A stretch of 45,616 nucleotides of DNA from contig JAFAZF010000032.1 in the NCBI GenBank assembly GCA_019239915.1, positions 1-45,616 of the forward strand, written 5' to 3'. Positions 7,233 through 14,530 of this stretch are shown here, one piece after another. The DNA is from Sphingomonadaceae bacterium (GTDB taxonomy: Bacteria; Pseudomonadota; Alphaproteobacteria; Sphingomonadales; Sphingomonadaceae). Under the pieces are notes generated by a model. That model did no database searches. It saw only the letters and a program-made list of their open reading frames with translations, and had not been told where the DNA came from. How positions within the stretch are numbered: position 1 is the first letter of the stretch; each line of letters begins with the position of its first letter. Made by a program: the position numbers and the translations under genes.

Positions 7233-8846
7233 ATGACCAAGCGATACGATGCGCTCATCGTCGGCGGCGGCCATAACGGGCTGGTCTGCGCCTTCTATCT
7301 CGCGCGTGCGGGGCTCGGGGTGCGCGTGCTGGAGCGTCGCACGATCGTCGGCGGCGCGGCGGTCACCGAGGCGTTCCACCCCGGCTTCCGCAACTCTACC
7401 GCCAGCTACACGGTCAGCCTGCTCCAGCCGCAGGTGATCGCCGACATGCGGCTCGCCGATCATGGCTACCGCGTGATCGAACGGCCGATCTCGAACTTCC
7501 TGCCGCAGGAGGACGGGCGCTATCTAAAGCTCGGCGGCGGCCTCGCCCGTACGCAGGCGGAGTTCCGCAAATTCTCCGCCAAGGACGCTGAGGCGCTACC
7601 GGCCTATTACCAAGCGCTTGAGGGCGTCGCCGAGCTGCTGCGCGCGCTCGCGCTTAGGATCCCGCCCAATGTCGGCGAGGGCATCGTGACCCTGATCGAC
7701 GCCGTGCGCCAAGGCCGGGGTCTCGCCCGCCTGCCGCTCGACCGCCAGCGCGACGTGCTCGATCTCTTTACCAAATCGGCGCGCAACTTCCTCGATGGCT
7801 GGTTCGAGAGCGAAGCGGTGATGGCGGCGTTCGGCTTCGACGCCGTCGTCGGCAACTATGCCAGCCCGGATACGCCCGGATCGGCCTATGTGCTGCTCCA
7901 CCATGTCTTCGGCGAGGTGAATGGTAAGAAGGGCGCATGGGGTCACGCCGTCGGCGGGATGGGCGCGATCACGCAGGCGATGCGCCGGGTCTGCGAGCAG
8001 TCAGGCGTCGAGATCAGCGTCGAGACGCCGGTTCGCCAAATTCTCGTGGACGGCCGCAGGGCGGTCGGCGTGCGTCTGGAGAGCGGCGAGGAGATCGCCG
8101 CCGGCATCGTCGCCGCCAATGTCGGGCCGCGGCTGCTCTACGACCGCCTGATCGATCCTGCCGATCTCGATCCCGATTTCCGGCGCCGCATCAAGGGTTT
8201 CAAGACCGGATCCGGCACGTTCCGGATGAACGTCGCGCTCTCGGAGCTGCCGCGCTTCACCTGCCTGCCGGAGGAAGGCGAGCACCATCAGAGCGGCATC
8301 ATCCTCGCGCCGACGCTCGACTACATGGATCGCGCCTATCTCGATGCGAAACGCTATGGCTGGTCATCCGAACCGATCGTCGAGATGCTGATTCCGTCCA
8401 CGATCGACGACAGTCTGGCGCCGCCGGGCGCGCATGTCGCCAGCCTGTTCTGCCAGCAGTTCGCGCCCGACCTTCCGCAGGGCAGGAGCTGGGACGACGA
8501 GCGGGATGCCGCCGCCGATCGCATCATCGCGACGGTCGACCGATGGGCACCCAATTTCAAGCGTGCCGTGATCGCACGGCAGATCCATTCGCCGCTCGAC
8601 CTCGAGCGCAAGTTCGGGCTCGTCGCGGGTGACATCATGCACGGCAATATGAGCCTCGATCAGCTCTGGTCGGCGCGTCCGGTGCTGGGGCACGGCAGCT
8701 ATCGCGCGCCGATCGCGGGTCTCTACATGTGCGGCGCGGGCACCCATCCCGGCGGCGGCGTCACCGGCGCGCCCGGACATAATGCCGCGCGCGCGATCCT
8801 TGCCGATCGCGGCGGCTGGCGAAAGCTGTTCGTTTCCGCGCGGTAG
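7233..8846 (+). CDS. NAD(P)/FAD-dependent oxidoreductase, CrtI/PYROXD2-like
   Basis: This is a 537-aa flavoprotein. The N-terminal dinucleotide-binding motif is V-G-G-G-H-N-G-L-V-C-A-F-Y-L-A-R-A-G with the acidic E-R-R about 20 residues later (8-40). The phytoene-desaturase-family signature G-G-A-A-V-T-E lies near 44-50, and the C-terminal FAD motif L-Y-M-C-G-A-G-T-H-P-G-G-G-V-T-G-A-P-G-H-N near 497-517. The H-P-G-G-G-V-x-G-x-P-G-x-N tail is typical of the PYROXD2-like branch rather than true carotenoid desaturases, and no crt genes are nearby. The substrate is therefore unknown. The ATG at 7233 has GGAG eight bases upstream; the frame is open further upstream but is not protein-like there. 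Confidence 0.9.
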   Translation: MTKRYDALIVGGGHNGLVCAFYLARAGLGVRVLERRTIVGGAAVTEAFHPGFRNSTASYTVSLLQPQVIADMRLADHGYRVIERPISNFLPQEDGRYLKLGGGLARTQAEFRKFSAKDAEALPAYYQALEGVAELLRALALRIPPNVGEGIVTLIDAVRQGRGLARLPLDRQRDVLDLFTKSARNFLDGWFESEAVMAAFGFDAVVGNYASPDTPGSAYVLLHHVFGEVNGKKGAWGHAVGGMGAITQAMRRVCEQSGVEISVETPVRQILVDGRRAVGVRLESGEEIAAGIVAANVGPRLLYDRLIDPADLDPDFRRRIKGFKTGSGTFRMNVALSELPRFTCLPEEGEHHQSGIILAPTLDYMDRAYLDAKRYGWSSEPIVEMLIPSTIDDSLAPPGAHVASLFCQQFAPDLPQGRSWDDERDAAADRIIATVDRWAPNFKRAVIARQIHSPLDLERKFGLVAGDIMHGNMSLDQLWSARPVLGHGSYRAPIAGLYMCGAGTHPGGGVTGAPGHNAARAILADRGGWRKLFVSAR

Positions 8847-8918
8847 GCGACGCGCCGGCTGGACCGCCTTGCCCCGGCTGCGTAGGCTGGCCGCGGCGTC
8901 GCGAAGAGGAGGTGCCGT

Positions 8919-10283
8919 GTGGCGTCCCCCGGCTATGTCACCGACACTGCCTATATTCGCGCCGTCACCGGCGAGCTGCTTCCGGAATTCCTCGATCTCG
9001 TCGCCCTGATCAACGGTTTCGCGCCGCCCGAGGGCGCGCGGCGGAGCTGGTGCGAGCTCGGCTGCGGACGCGGTCTCACCGCGATCGTCTCGGCGGCGAC
9101 GCATCGCGACTGGCCGCACCACGCCATCGACCTGATGCCGATCCATATCGAGGATGCCGCCCGCTTCGCGCTTGCGGCCGGCACGGACAACCTCACGCTG
9201 CACGCGACCGATTTCGCCGCCGCGACCGCGCTCGACCTGCCGCGCTTCGACTATATCGTCGCGCATGGCGTCTATGCCTGGATCGACGCGGCGGCGGCGG
9301 CCAGCTTCCGTAGCTTCGTCGATCGCCATCTCGCGCCGGGCGGCCTCGTCTACGTGAGCTACAACGCCATGCCGGGCTGGGCGGTTGATGCGCCGTTCCA
9401 GCATCTGCTGCGCGGTCTCGCGGAGGACAAGCCGGGCGACAGCAACGCACGCTTCGCCGCCGCACTGGCCGAGGCACGGGCGGTGGCGTCCGCCGCGCCG
9501 TCGGTCCTCGGCGCCAGCCCGCAGGCCCGCGATTGGGAAACGCATTCCGCTACGCTGCCGCTCGACTATTTCGCGCACGAATATCTCGCGCCGTCCTGGC
9601 GGGCGCTCTACGTCGATGAATTCCGCGCGGAGATGGCAGAGGTAGGGCTGGAGCCGGTAGGCACCGCGACGCTGCGCGAGAATTTCGACGCCTTCGTGCT
9701 CGTCGAGGGCGCGCGGGCTGCGGTCGCGGCGATGCCGCCGGGTACGCGCCGTGAACTCGTGCGCGACTACTATCTCTGCCAACGCTTCCGCCGCGACGTG
9801 CTAACCCGCGGCGCGCGCCGCCTCGACGATCGCGAGCGGCGCGAGCGGTTGCTCGCCACGCGTCTGCTGCTCCGCCAGCCGGCGGAACTGGCGGACTACG
9901 GAATGAAGACGAGCGCCGGCAACGTAGACTTCGACAATGCGGTCTCCCGCCATGTCGTCGCGCGGCTTGAGGGCGGTCCGCGACCGCTGGGCGATTGCGT
10001 CGATGCCGATCACGGCGCCAATGACGTGATCGCGAGCACCCTGACGATGCTCTGCGCCGGGTTGCTCGGCGTGGCGACGCGTCATGACAGTCCGGTGGAC
10101 CGGCTTAACGCGCTGTTGCGAGAGGAAGCCGGTCCACGTGCGGATGGCGTCTATCAGGTGCTGCCCTGCGGCGGCGTGTTCCGCTTCGCCGCAAGTTTTC
10201 TCGAGGATTGTCTCAGACCCGTACCGGAGCAGCAGCGCGGCCGGAGTTGGGCGGCCTATCTGCATCGCTCCGCGGCGCTGTAA
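8919..10283 (+). CDS. class I SAM-dependent methyltransferase with regulatory C-terminal domain
   Basis: The 454-aa protein has a Rossmann methyltransferase core. Motif I is W-C-E-L-G-C-G-R-G (residues 44-52), an acidic residue follows at I-D-L-M-P (about 70), D-Y-I-V-A-H-G-V-Y-A-W is motif IV (about 105-115), and L-A-P-G-G-L-V-Y-V-S-Y-N-A-M-P-G-W (about 132-148) is the post-motif segment. The N-x-M-P-G-W run is typical of proteins that carry the separate methyltransferase regulatory domain, which would account for residues 200-300. The remaining 150 residues are helical and unassigned. The GTG at 8919 follows AGAGGAGG. The substrate is unknown. The 72-bp gap after the flavoprotein allows co-transcription. 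Confidence 0.85.
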   Translation: MASPGYVTDTAYIRAVTGELLPEFLDLVALINGFAPPEGARRSWCELGCGRGLTAIVSAATHRDWPHHAIDLMPIHIEDAARFALAAGTDNLTLHATDFAAATALDLPRFDYIVAHGVYAWIDAAAAASFRSFVDRHLAPGGLVYVSYNAMPGWAVDAPFQHLLRGLAEDKPGDSNARFAAALAEARAVASAAPSVLGASPQARDWETHSATLPLDYFAHEYLAPSWRALYVDEFRAEMAEVGLEPVGTATLRENFDAFVLVEGARAAVAAMPPGTRRELVRDYYLCQRFRRDVLTRGARRLDDRERRERLLATRLLLRQPAELADYGMKTSAGNVDFDNAVSRHVVARLEGGPRPLGDCVDADHGANDVIASTLTMLCAGLLGVATRHDSPVDRLNALLREEAGPRADGVYQVLPCGGVFRFAASFLEDCLRPVPEQQRGRSWAAYLHRSAAL

Positions 10284-10442
10284 CGCCGTCGACGGATCGC
10301 CCGGCACGGTGATGATGCGGTCGACAGTGGGAACGATCCCCAGGAAAATGCGGAAACTTTTCAGTATTGCGTGTTTCGCAACTGACTCAGTGACGATTTT
10401 GATGCATTCTAGCGATGTGGAGAGACAAGCCTGAGGTCTGCG

Positions 10443-10622
10443 ATGCCCCCAGCAAGCTACCACCGACAGCGTGCCGAAGACTGCCTGAGCCTCGCGCGTA
10501 CGTGCGACGATCCGCAGATGGTCGCCGCGCTCACCGAACTCGCGGACCATTATGTGACCTGCGCCGCGCATTTCGCTGCCGAGGACGGCCGGCAGCAGGG
10601 CGGCGAGGAACACGACGCCTAA
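10443..10622 (+). CDS. 59-aa helical protein, alphaproteobacterial small-ORF type
   Basis: This short gene encodes 59 residues beginning M-P-P-A-S-Y-H-R-Q-R-A-E-D-C-L-S-L-A-R and continuing D-P-Q-M-V-A-A-L-T-E-L-A-D-H-Y. The pattern Y-x-x-Q-A-E-x-C-x-x-L-A, then D-P-x-x-x-x-x-L-x-x-L-A-x-x-Y, is that of a widespread family of two-helix proteins of unknown function in rhizobia and sphingomonads. The ATG at 10443 has an AGG-containing sequence upstream. The 159 bp before it (10284-10442) are less G+C-rich than the surroundings and probably carry its promoter, but I cannot define boxes with confidence. Confidence 0.6.
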   Translation: MPPASYHRQRAEDCLSLARTCDDPQMVAALTELADHYVTCAAHFAAEDGRQQGGEEHDA

Positions 10623-10699
10623 GCTCGTGTAAGCCGGATCATGCTCGGTGGGCCGCGTTTCCGGGGCTCCCGTCGCCGTTGCCGCCCGTGTTCGGCGAA

Positions 10700-10727
10700 G
10701 CAGATCGTCGGGCGCAGATCGTCGGGC
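10700..10727. repeat. tandem 14-bp duplication
   Basis: GCAGATCGTCGGGC occurs twice back to back (10700-10713 and 10714-10727) in the gap between the convergent small gene and the cyclophilin gene. It looks like a recent slippage duplication in non-coding DNA. Confidence 0.8.
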
Positions 10728-10734
10728 TACGCGT

Positions 10735-11379
10735 TCAGTTGACGCGATGCGCCGCGACGATGCGGATCGTCGGCGCGAGCATCTGGCCTTTCATCACGCC
10801 TTCGCCCTCGGTCGGCGAGGTCGGCGCGTCGAGGATCTTCTGCACGACGTCCATCCCCGCGACGACATGGCCAAAGGCGGCGAAGCCGAGATTGTCGCCC
10901 GGCTGCTTGGGATCGGCATCCATGCTCGGCATATCCCCGACGGTGATGAAGAAATCGCCGCTGGCACTGCCCGGCGCGCCGCGCGCCATCGAGATCGTGC
11001 CGTCGCCATGGTGCAGCCCCGTCTTGCTCGTCGGCTCGTGGGCGATCGCCGGCAGCACGCGCTTGGGATCGTTGCGCGCGCCGCCCTGGATCAGGCCGAA
11101 CCCCGGCGCGACCTTCGTCGCGCGGTAGAAGGCGGTTCCGTCAAAGCGCTTCTGGTCGACATAGCGCAGGAAGTTGGCCGTGGTGATCGGCGCGCGCTCC
11201 TTCTCAAGCTCGAGCACGATCGGCCCGAGGCTGGTCTCCAGGCTGACCGTCACCGTCGCGGGCTTCGGCGCAGTCGCCATGGCTGGCGGCGGCGCGGGTG
11301 GCGGAGGAGCGGGGGCCTGCGCCAGCGCTGCGCCCGCAGCAGCAATGGCGAACAGCGCGAGGGGCAGGCGGAGCATCAT
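10735..11379 (-). CDS. exported cyclophilin-type peptidyl-prolyl isomerase
   Basis: The 214-aa product starts with a signal peptide (residues 1-20, L-P-L-A-L-F-A-I-A-A-A-G-A-A-L-A), then a proline-rich linker (A-P-P-P-P-A-P-P-P, 23-36), then a cyclophilin domain from about 42. Family features are I-V-L-E-L, the A-P-x-T-x-x-N-F-L-R-Y-V segment, F-D-G-T-A-F-Y-R and G-F-G-L-I-Q-G-G. In the family core that normally reads F-H-R-x-x-x-x-F-M-I-Q-G-G, Tyr replaces His, while the Arg is retained. The G-D-F-F-I-T motif is present. It should act on proline bonds of periplasmic or outer-membrane proteins. The ATG at 11379 follows AAGG; a second ATG is the next codon. Confidence 0.92.
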   Translation of the reverse strand: MMLRLPLALFAIAAAGAALAQAPAPPPPAPPPAMATAPKPATVTVSLETSLGPIVLELEKERAPITTANFLRYVDQKRFDGTAFYRATKVAPGFGLIQGGARNDPKRVLPAIAHEPTSKTGLHHGDGTISMARGAPGSASGDFFITVGDMPSMDADPKQPGDNLGFAAFGHVVAGMDVVQKILDAPTSPTEGEGVMKGQMLAPTIRIVAAHRVN

Positions 11380-11430
11380 GGGTTTACCTTAACCAGCAAG
11401 CAGAGGCTCTAAACCGTTTTTTCTACTATG

Positions 11431-11524
11431 CCGTTTGCCGCGAGCATGGCGAACGGCCTGTTCTTCTTTCCAATCGAACGACTGAAGCACGTCAGTGCTC
11501 CGACAAGCTCAGCACGAACGGTGT
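11431..11524. repeat. palindromic intergenic repeat (REP-like)
   Basis: The left half carries CCGTTTGCC...GGCGAACGG. The right half carries CGACAAGCTCAGCACGAACGG, which is the same arm found at the right end of the copy inside the secretion operon (34375-34397). It lies between the cyclophilin gene start and the stop of the next leftward gene. Confidence 0.65.
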
Positions 11525-11543
11525 TTCAGTAAAAGGGCGCCGC

Positions 11544-11819
11544 TCAATCGAAGTCGCCATCCTCGATGCGGAGCTCGCCGCTGCTCGGCGGCCGCGTAGC
11601 GACCGCACGATCGATGGCCTCCTCGAGCACGGACTGGATCGAGACGTCGGGATGATCGACGCGGCGATCGCGCGCGATTTTCTCCGCGATACCCAGTTGC
11701 ACGTCGCTCACCACCACGAGGATGTGCTGGGTCTCGGTCGTGGCGTGGTAGCGGCGCTCGCCGAGATGCTGAGGCGCGACCGGCCGCGACCAATCGAGCC
11801 TGAAGCCTGAGTCGTCCAT
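11544..11819 (-). CDS. small acidic protein of unknown function
   Basis: This 91-aa product lacks signal peptide and membrane segments. It has a central hydrophobic strand (H-I-L-V-V-V-S-D-V-Q-L), a helical stretch (V-L-E-E-A-I-D-R-A-V-A) and an acidic C-terminus ending in G-D-F-D. I do not recognise the family. The ATG at 11819 is preceded by GCGAGG. The frame stays open for 40 more codons upstream, but that extension is Arg/Ser/Gly-rich and unlike protein. It is tandem with, and 164 bp upstream of, the cyclophilin gene, with a palindromic repeat between them. Confidence 0.6.
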   Translation of the reverse strand: MDDSGFRLDWSRPVAPQHLGERRYHATTETQHILVVVSDVQLGIAEKIARDRRVDHPDVSIQSVLEEAIDRAVATRPPSSGELRIEDGDFD

Positions 11820-12010
11820 GCCTCGCGCCGCGCCTCCCGCACCACCAAGACTGCGCGCAGATTTTGTCAAGCGCAAGACAGACTTGCAGCCCGCTTCGAG
11901 GCGCCGGCCGCAGCTGACGAGTCGTGCCGTCGACGCCACCGGATGCGCGGCGCACGCGGATCATTGTCGCGGCTGCCGCATTGATGCGTCCGCACGCACA
12001 GGAGGCGCGG

Positions 12011-12967
12011 ATGGCGAAGTTCGGATACAAGCTGATGACCGAGGAGCATGGCCCCGCCGCCCTCGTCGAGAACGCCATGCTAGCCGAGGCGGTCGGATTC
12101 GATTTCGTGTCGATCTCCGATCATTTCCATCCTTGGCTCGAAGCGCAAGGCCATGCCCCGTTCGCCTGGAGCGTCCTCGGCGCGATCGCGCACGCGACGT
12201 CGCGGATCGGCATCGCCACCGGGCTGACCTGCCCGATCATCCGCTATCATCCCGCGATCGTCGCGCAGGCAGCGGCGACGATCGCGGTGATGAGCGGCAA
12301 TCGGTTCACGCTTGCGGTCGGTGCCGGCGAGCGGCTTAACGAGCATGTCACCGGCGCGCGTTGGCCTTCGGTACATGAACGCCATGCGATGGTCGGCGAG
12401 GCGATCGACATCTGCAGACTGCTCTGGAAGGGCGGGGTGCAAAGCCATGTCGGCGAACATTATGTGCTCGATCATGCGCGGCTCTACGACATTCCCGATC
12501 GGGCCATTCCGATCGTGATGGGCGTGAGCGGGCCGGCCTCGATCAACGTTGCCGCGGAAAAGGCGGACGGGATCATGGCGACCGAGCCCGATGCCGCGCT
12601 CGTCTCGGGGTTCAAGGCGCGGACCGGGAAGGGTGGCCCTGCTTATGCGGAGGCGCTCTGCGTTTTTGCGCCCAGTGAGCAGGCGGGGCTCGATCTGGCG
12701 CGCGAGCGGTTCAGCTTCGGCTCGCTGGGCTGGGCGGTGAACAGCGAGGTGCCGAGCGTCGCGGGCTTCGAGGCGGCGACCAAGTTCATCCGCGCCGAGG
12801 ACCTGGCGGATGCGGTCTCGGCCGGTCCGGATGTCGAACGCCACGTCGCGCAGGTCCGCAAATATCTCGACGCCGGCTTCGACCATGTCGTGCTGACCTG
12901 CCCGGGCGACGACCAGGAGCGGTTCATCCGCTTTTTCGAGAAGGAGCTGCGGCCGCGGCTTGGCTAA
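12011..12967 (+). CDS. LLM-class (F420-type) flavin oxidoreductase
   Basis: The 318-aa product is a bacterial luciferase-like (beta/alpha)8 protein. The F420-dependent G6PDH-like branch is indicated by M-A-K-F-G-Y-K-L-M-T-E-E at the N-terminus, D-F-V-S-I-S-D-H-F-H-P-W (35-46), the A-T-G-L-T-C-P segment (about 74-80) and F-T-L-A-V-G-A-G-E-R-L-N-E-H (about 98-111). The asparagine-glutamate-histidine after G-E-R-L is characteristic of that subgroup. The ATG at 12011 has GGAGG five bases upstream. Whether the cell makes F420 cannot be judged here, since no cof/fbi gene is in the window. The 191-bp divergent gap (11820-12010) contains a minus-strand TTGACA but no convincing -10 partner. Confidence 0.88.
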   Translation: MAKFGYKLMTEEHGPAALVENAMLAEAVGFDFVSISDHFHPWLEAQGHAPFAWSVLGAIAHATSRIGIATGLTCPIIRYHPAIVAQAAATIAVMSGNRFTLAVGAGERLNEHVTGARWPSVHERHAMVGEAIDICRLLWKGGVQSHVGEHYVLDHARLYDIPDRAIPIVMGVSGPASINVAAEKADGIMATEPDAALVSGFKARTGKGGPAYAEALCVFAPSEQAGLDLARERFSFGSLGWAVNSEVPSVAGFEAATKFIRAEDLADAVSAGPDVERHVAQVRKYLDAGFDHVVLTCPGDDQERFIRFFEKELRPRLG

Positions 12968-12977
12968 GTCCTGCCGT

Positions 12978-13050
12978 GCTCCTGCGAAAGCAGGAGCTTG
13001 GAGCCGCGATCGCAAGCTACGATTGACCGCGCTCCTGCTTTCGCAGGAGC
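12978..13050. repeat. pair of inverted 20-bp palindromes between convergent genes
   Basis: GCTCCTGCGAAAGCAGGAGC (12978-12997) and its exact reverse complement (13031-13050) are 33 bp apart. Each copy is itself a hairpin (GCTCCTGC/GCAGGAGC). The position immediately after the LLM oxidoreductase stop and before the AIM24-like gene stop suggests bidirectional termination. This is a different family from the TCGACTTCGCTC repeats. Confidence 0.85.
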
Positions 13051-13057
13051 GCGAAGG

Positions 13058-13831
13058 CTACTCGTTCCCCAATATCCCACCGAGGATCCCGCCGAGCACC
13101 GCGCCCGCCGCGCCGCCGCCGACCGCCTGGCCGATCCCGGCGCCGCTGCGCTCGGCATTGTCGTTCGGCAGGTGACGGGCGATCTCCTCGGCGAGGTTCA
13201 TGATCGGCATCGATTGCAGCCAGATCCGGCCGGGGCCGGTCAGCGTCGCAAGGAACAGGCCCTCGCCGCCGAACAGGATGTTGCGGAAGCCGCGTACCAT
13301 CTGGATGTCGGTGCTCACCGATGGTTCCTGCATGCCGATATGCCCGGCATGGACGCGCAGCCGCTCGCCCGGCCCGAGCTGCTTTTCGACGACCTCGCCG
13401 GAGAGATCGAGGAACACCGTGCCCGGCCCCGTGACGCGCTGGAGGATGAAGCCCTCGCCCGCGAACAGGCCGGCGCCGAAGCGTTGCTGGAAGGCGATCT
13501 CGAGGCTCACCGAGCGTTCGCAGCAGAGGAAGGTCTCCTTGCGACAGATGAGCGACTCGCCGGCGCGCAGCGTCACCGGCAGGATCTGGCCGGGGAAGCG
13601 CGGCGCGAAGGCGACATGGCCTGGCGCCTCGGCGGAATATTCGGTGACGAACAGGCTGCCGCCTGTCGCGGCGCGCTTGAGGCCCGCCCAGAAGCCGCCG
13701 TCGGTGTGCGTGTTCATCGCGATGCCGTCCGACATCCACGCCATCTGGTGCGTCTGACTGACGATCACCTCGCCGGGAGAGAGGTCGATCGAGACGGTCT
13801 GCATCACCGTGCCCGAAATGTCGTAGCGCAT
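13058..13831 (-). CDS. AIM24/TIGR00266-family protein with C-terminal glycine zipper
   Basis: The 257-aa product is a tryptophan-RNA-binding-attenuator-like beta barrel protein of the AIM24 family. It shows repeated G-E-x-x-x-S/V-x-x-H-x-M-A-W strands near 20-33, an F-x-G-E-G-F-x-L-Q-R-V-x-G-P-G-x-V-F-L (about 122-141) and the matching G-E-G-L-F-L-A-T-L-x-G-P-G-x-I-W-L-Q-S-M-P (about 188-209). The last 25 residues form a glycine-zipper segment (G-x-x-x-G-x-x-x-G repeats ending G-G-I-L-G-N-E) that could insert in a membrane. Bacterial members have no settled function; yeast Aim24 acts in mitochondrial inner-membrane organisation. It starts at ATG 13831 with GGAGAG upstream. Confidence 0.88.
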   Translation of the reverse strand: MRYDISGTVMQTVSIDLSPGEVIVSQTHQMAWMSDGIAMNTHTDGGFWAGLKRAATGGSLFVTEYSAEAPGHVAFAPRFPGQILPVTLRAGESLICRKETFLCCERSVSLEIAFQQRFGAGLFAGEGFILQRVTGPGTVFLDLSGEVVEKQLGPGERLRVHAGHIGMQEPSVSTDIQMVRGFRNILFGGEGLFLATLTGPGRIWLQSMPIMNLAEEIARHLPNDNAERSGAGIGQAVGGGAAGAVLGGILGGILGNE

Positions 13832-13883
13832 CCTTCGCTCTCCATGATGGCCGGCCCTTCTCCGGGAAGGATCGGACGTCGAT

Positions 13884-14405
13884 CTAAGTTGCCGGCGACA
13901 CGCTGAAATCGACCATGATCTCGCCCGAGATCCGCTCTAGCGCCTCCTGCACCGCGTCCTGCGAGAGATCGTCAGGCAGGCGGAGCGCCGCGGTCGCGCG
14001 GAACAGCTGCTCGCCCGACCACGAGCCGGTCTCGCGCCGCGTCTCGAACTCATCGATGTTGACCCTAAGCCCGGCGAGCACCGTCGTCACCTCGCGTACG
14101 ATGCCCGGCCGATCCTGGCCAACGAGCTCGAGCGCGAGCGGCACGCCCGCTTCGGCCGCCGCGGTGTCCGCCCCGACGAGCGCGACGCGCAGCCCCGTCG
14201 CGTCGATCGCCTTGGTATGTGCTTCGAGATCGGCGAGCCGATCCTCAGGAAGCTCGACCAGCACCGATCCGACATATTTGCCGCCCAGCCGGGCGAGATG
14301 GCTCTCGAGCCAGTTGCCGCCGGCGGCGAGGACCGCGTCCGCGAGCGCCTGGGTCAGGCCCGGACGGTCGCTGCCGACAACGGTCAGGATCACGGAGCTG
14401 GTCAT
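13884..14405 (-). CDS. tandem ACT-domain protein, GcvR-like
   Basis: This 173-aa cytoplasmic protein is made of two ACT domains. The first spans residues 4-80 (V-I-L-T-V-V-G-S-D-R-P-G-L-T-Q-A-L-A-D) and the second 90-170 (L-A-L-E-L-V-G-Q-D-R-P-G-I-V-R-E-V-T). The D-R-P-G turn in each is the amino-acid-binding loop. This is the arrangement of GcvR, which in E. coli binds GcvA to repress the glycine cleavage system. A GcvA-like LysR gene lies 10 kb away at 3657-4445, but no gcv operon is in the window, so the link is inference. The ATG at 14405 follows AGAGG. It is divergent from tamA. Confidence 0.88.
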   Translation of the reverse strand: MTSSVILTVVGSDRPGLTQALADAVLAAGGNWLESHLARLGGKYVGSVLVELPEDRLADLEAHTKAIDATGLRVALVGADTAAAEAGVPLALELVGQDRPGIVREVTTVLAGLRVNIDEFETRRETGSWSGEQLFRATAALRLPDDLSQDAVQEALERISGEIMVDFSVSPAT

Positions 14406-14530
14406 TCCATTCCTCTGGCACAGACGTGGCTTCCGCGCCACAGCGGGCGCTTGTTGATTGAGATCAGGAGCCAAAACCGCTTTGCGGCGTTGCTGATATC
14501 GGGTGAAGTTCGCGCTGGGGGTGCGCAATC

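Noticed and set aside
8847-9782. Long minus-strand open frame opposite the methyltransferase gene
   Set aside because: No recognisable domain and the typical composition of an antisense shadow. The plus-strand gene has motifs and a strong ribosome-binding site.
11820-12010. Promoter with a perfect TTGACA on the minus strand in the gap before the LLM gene
   Set aside because: At 16-18 bp spacing the -10 positions read TGGTGG or similar, which is no match.
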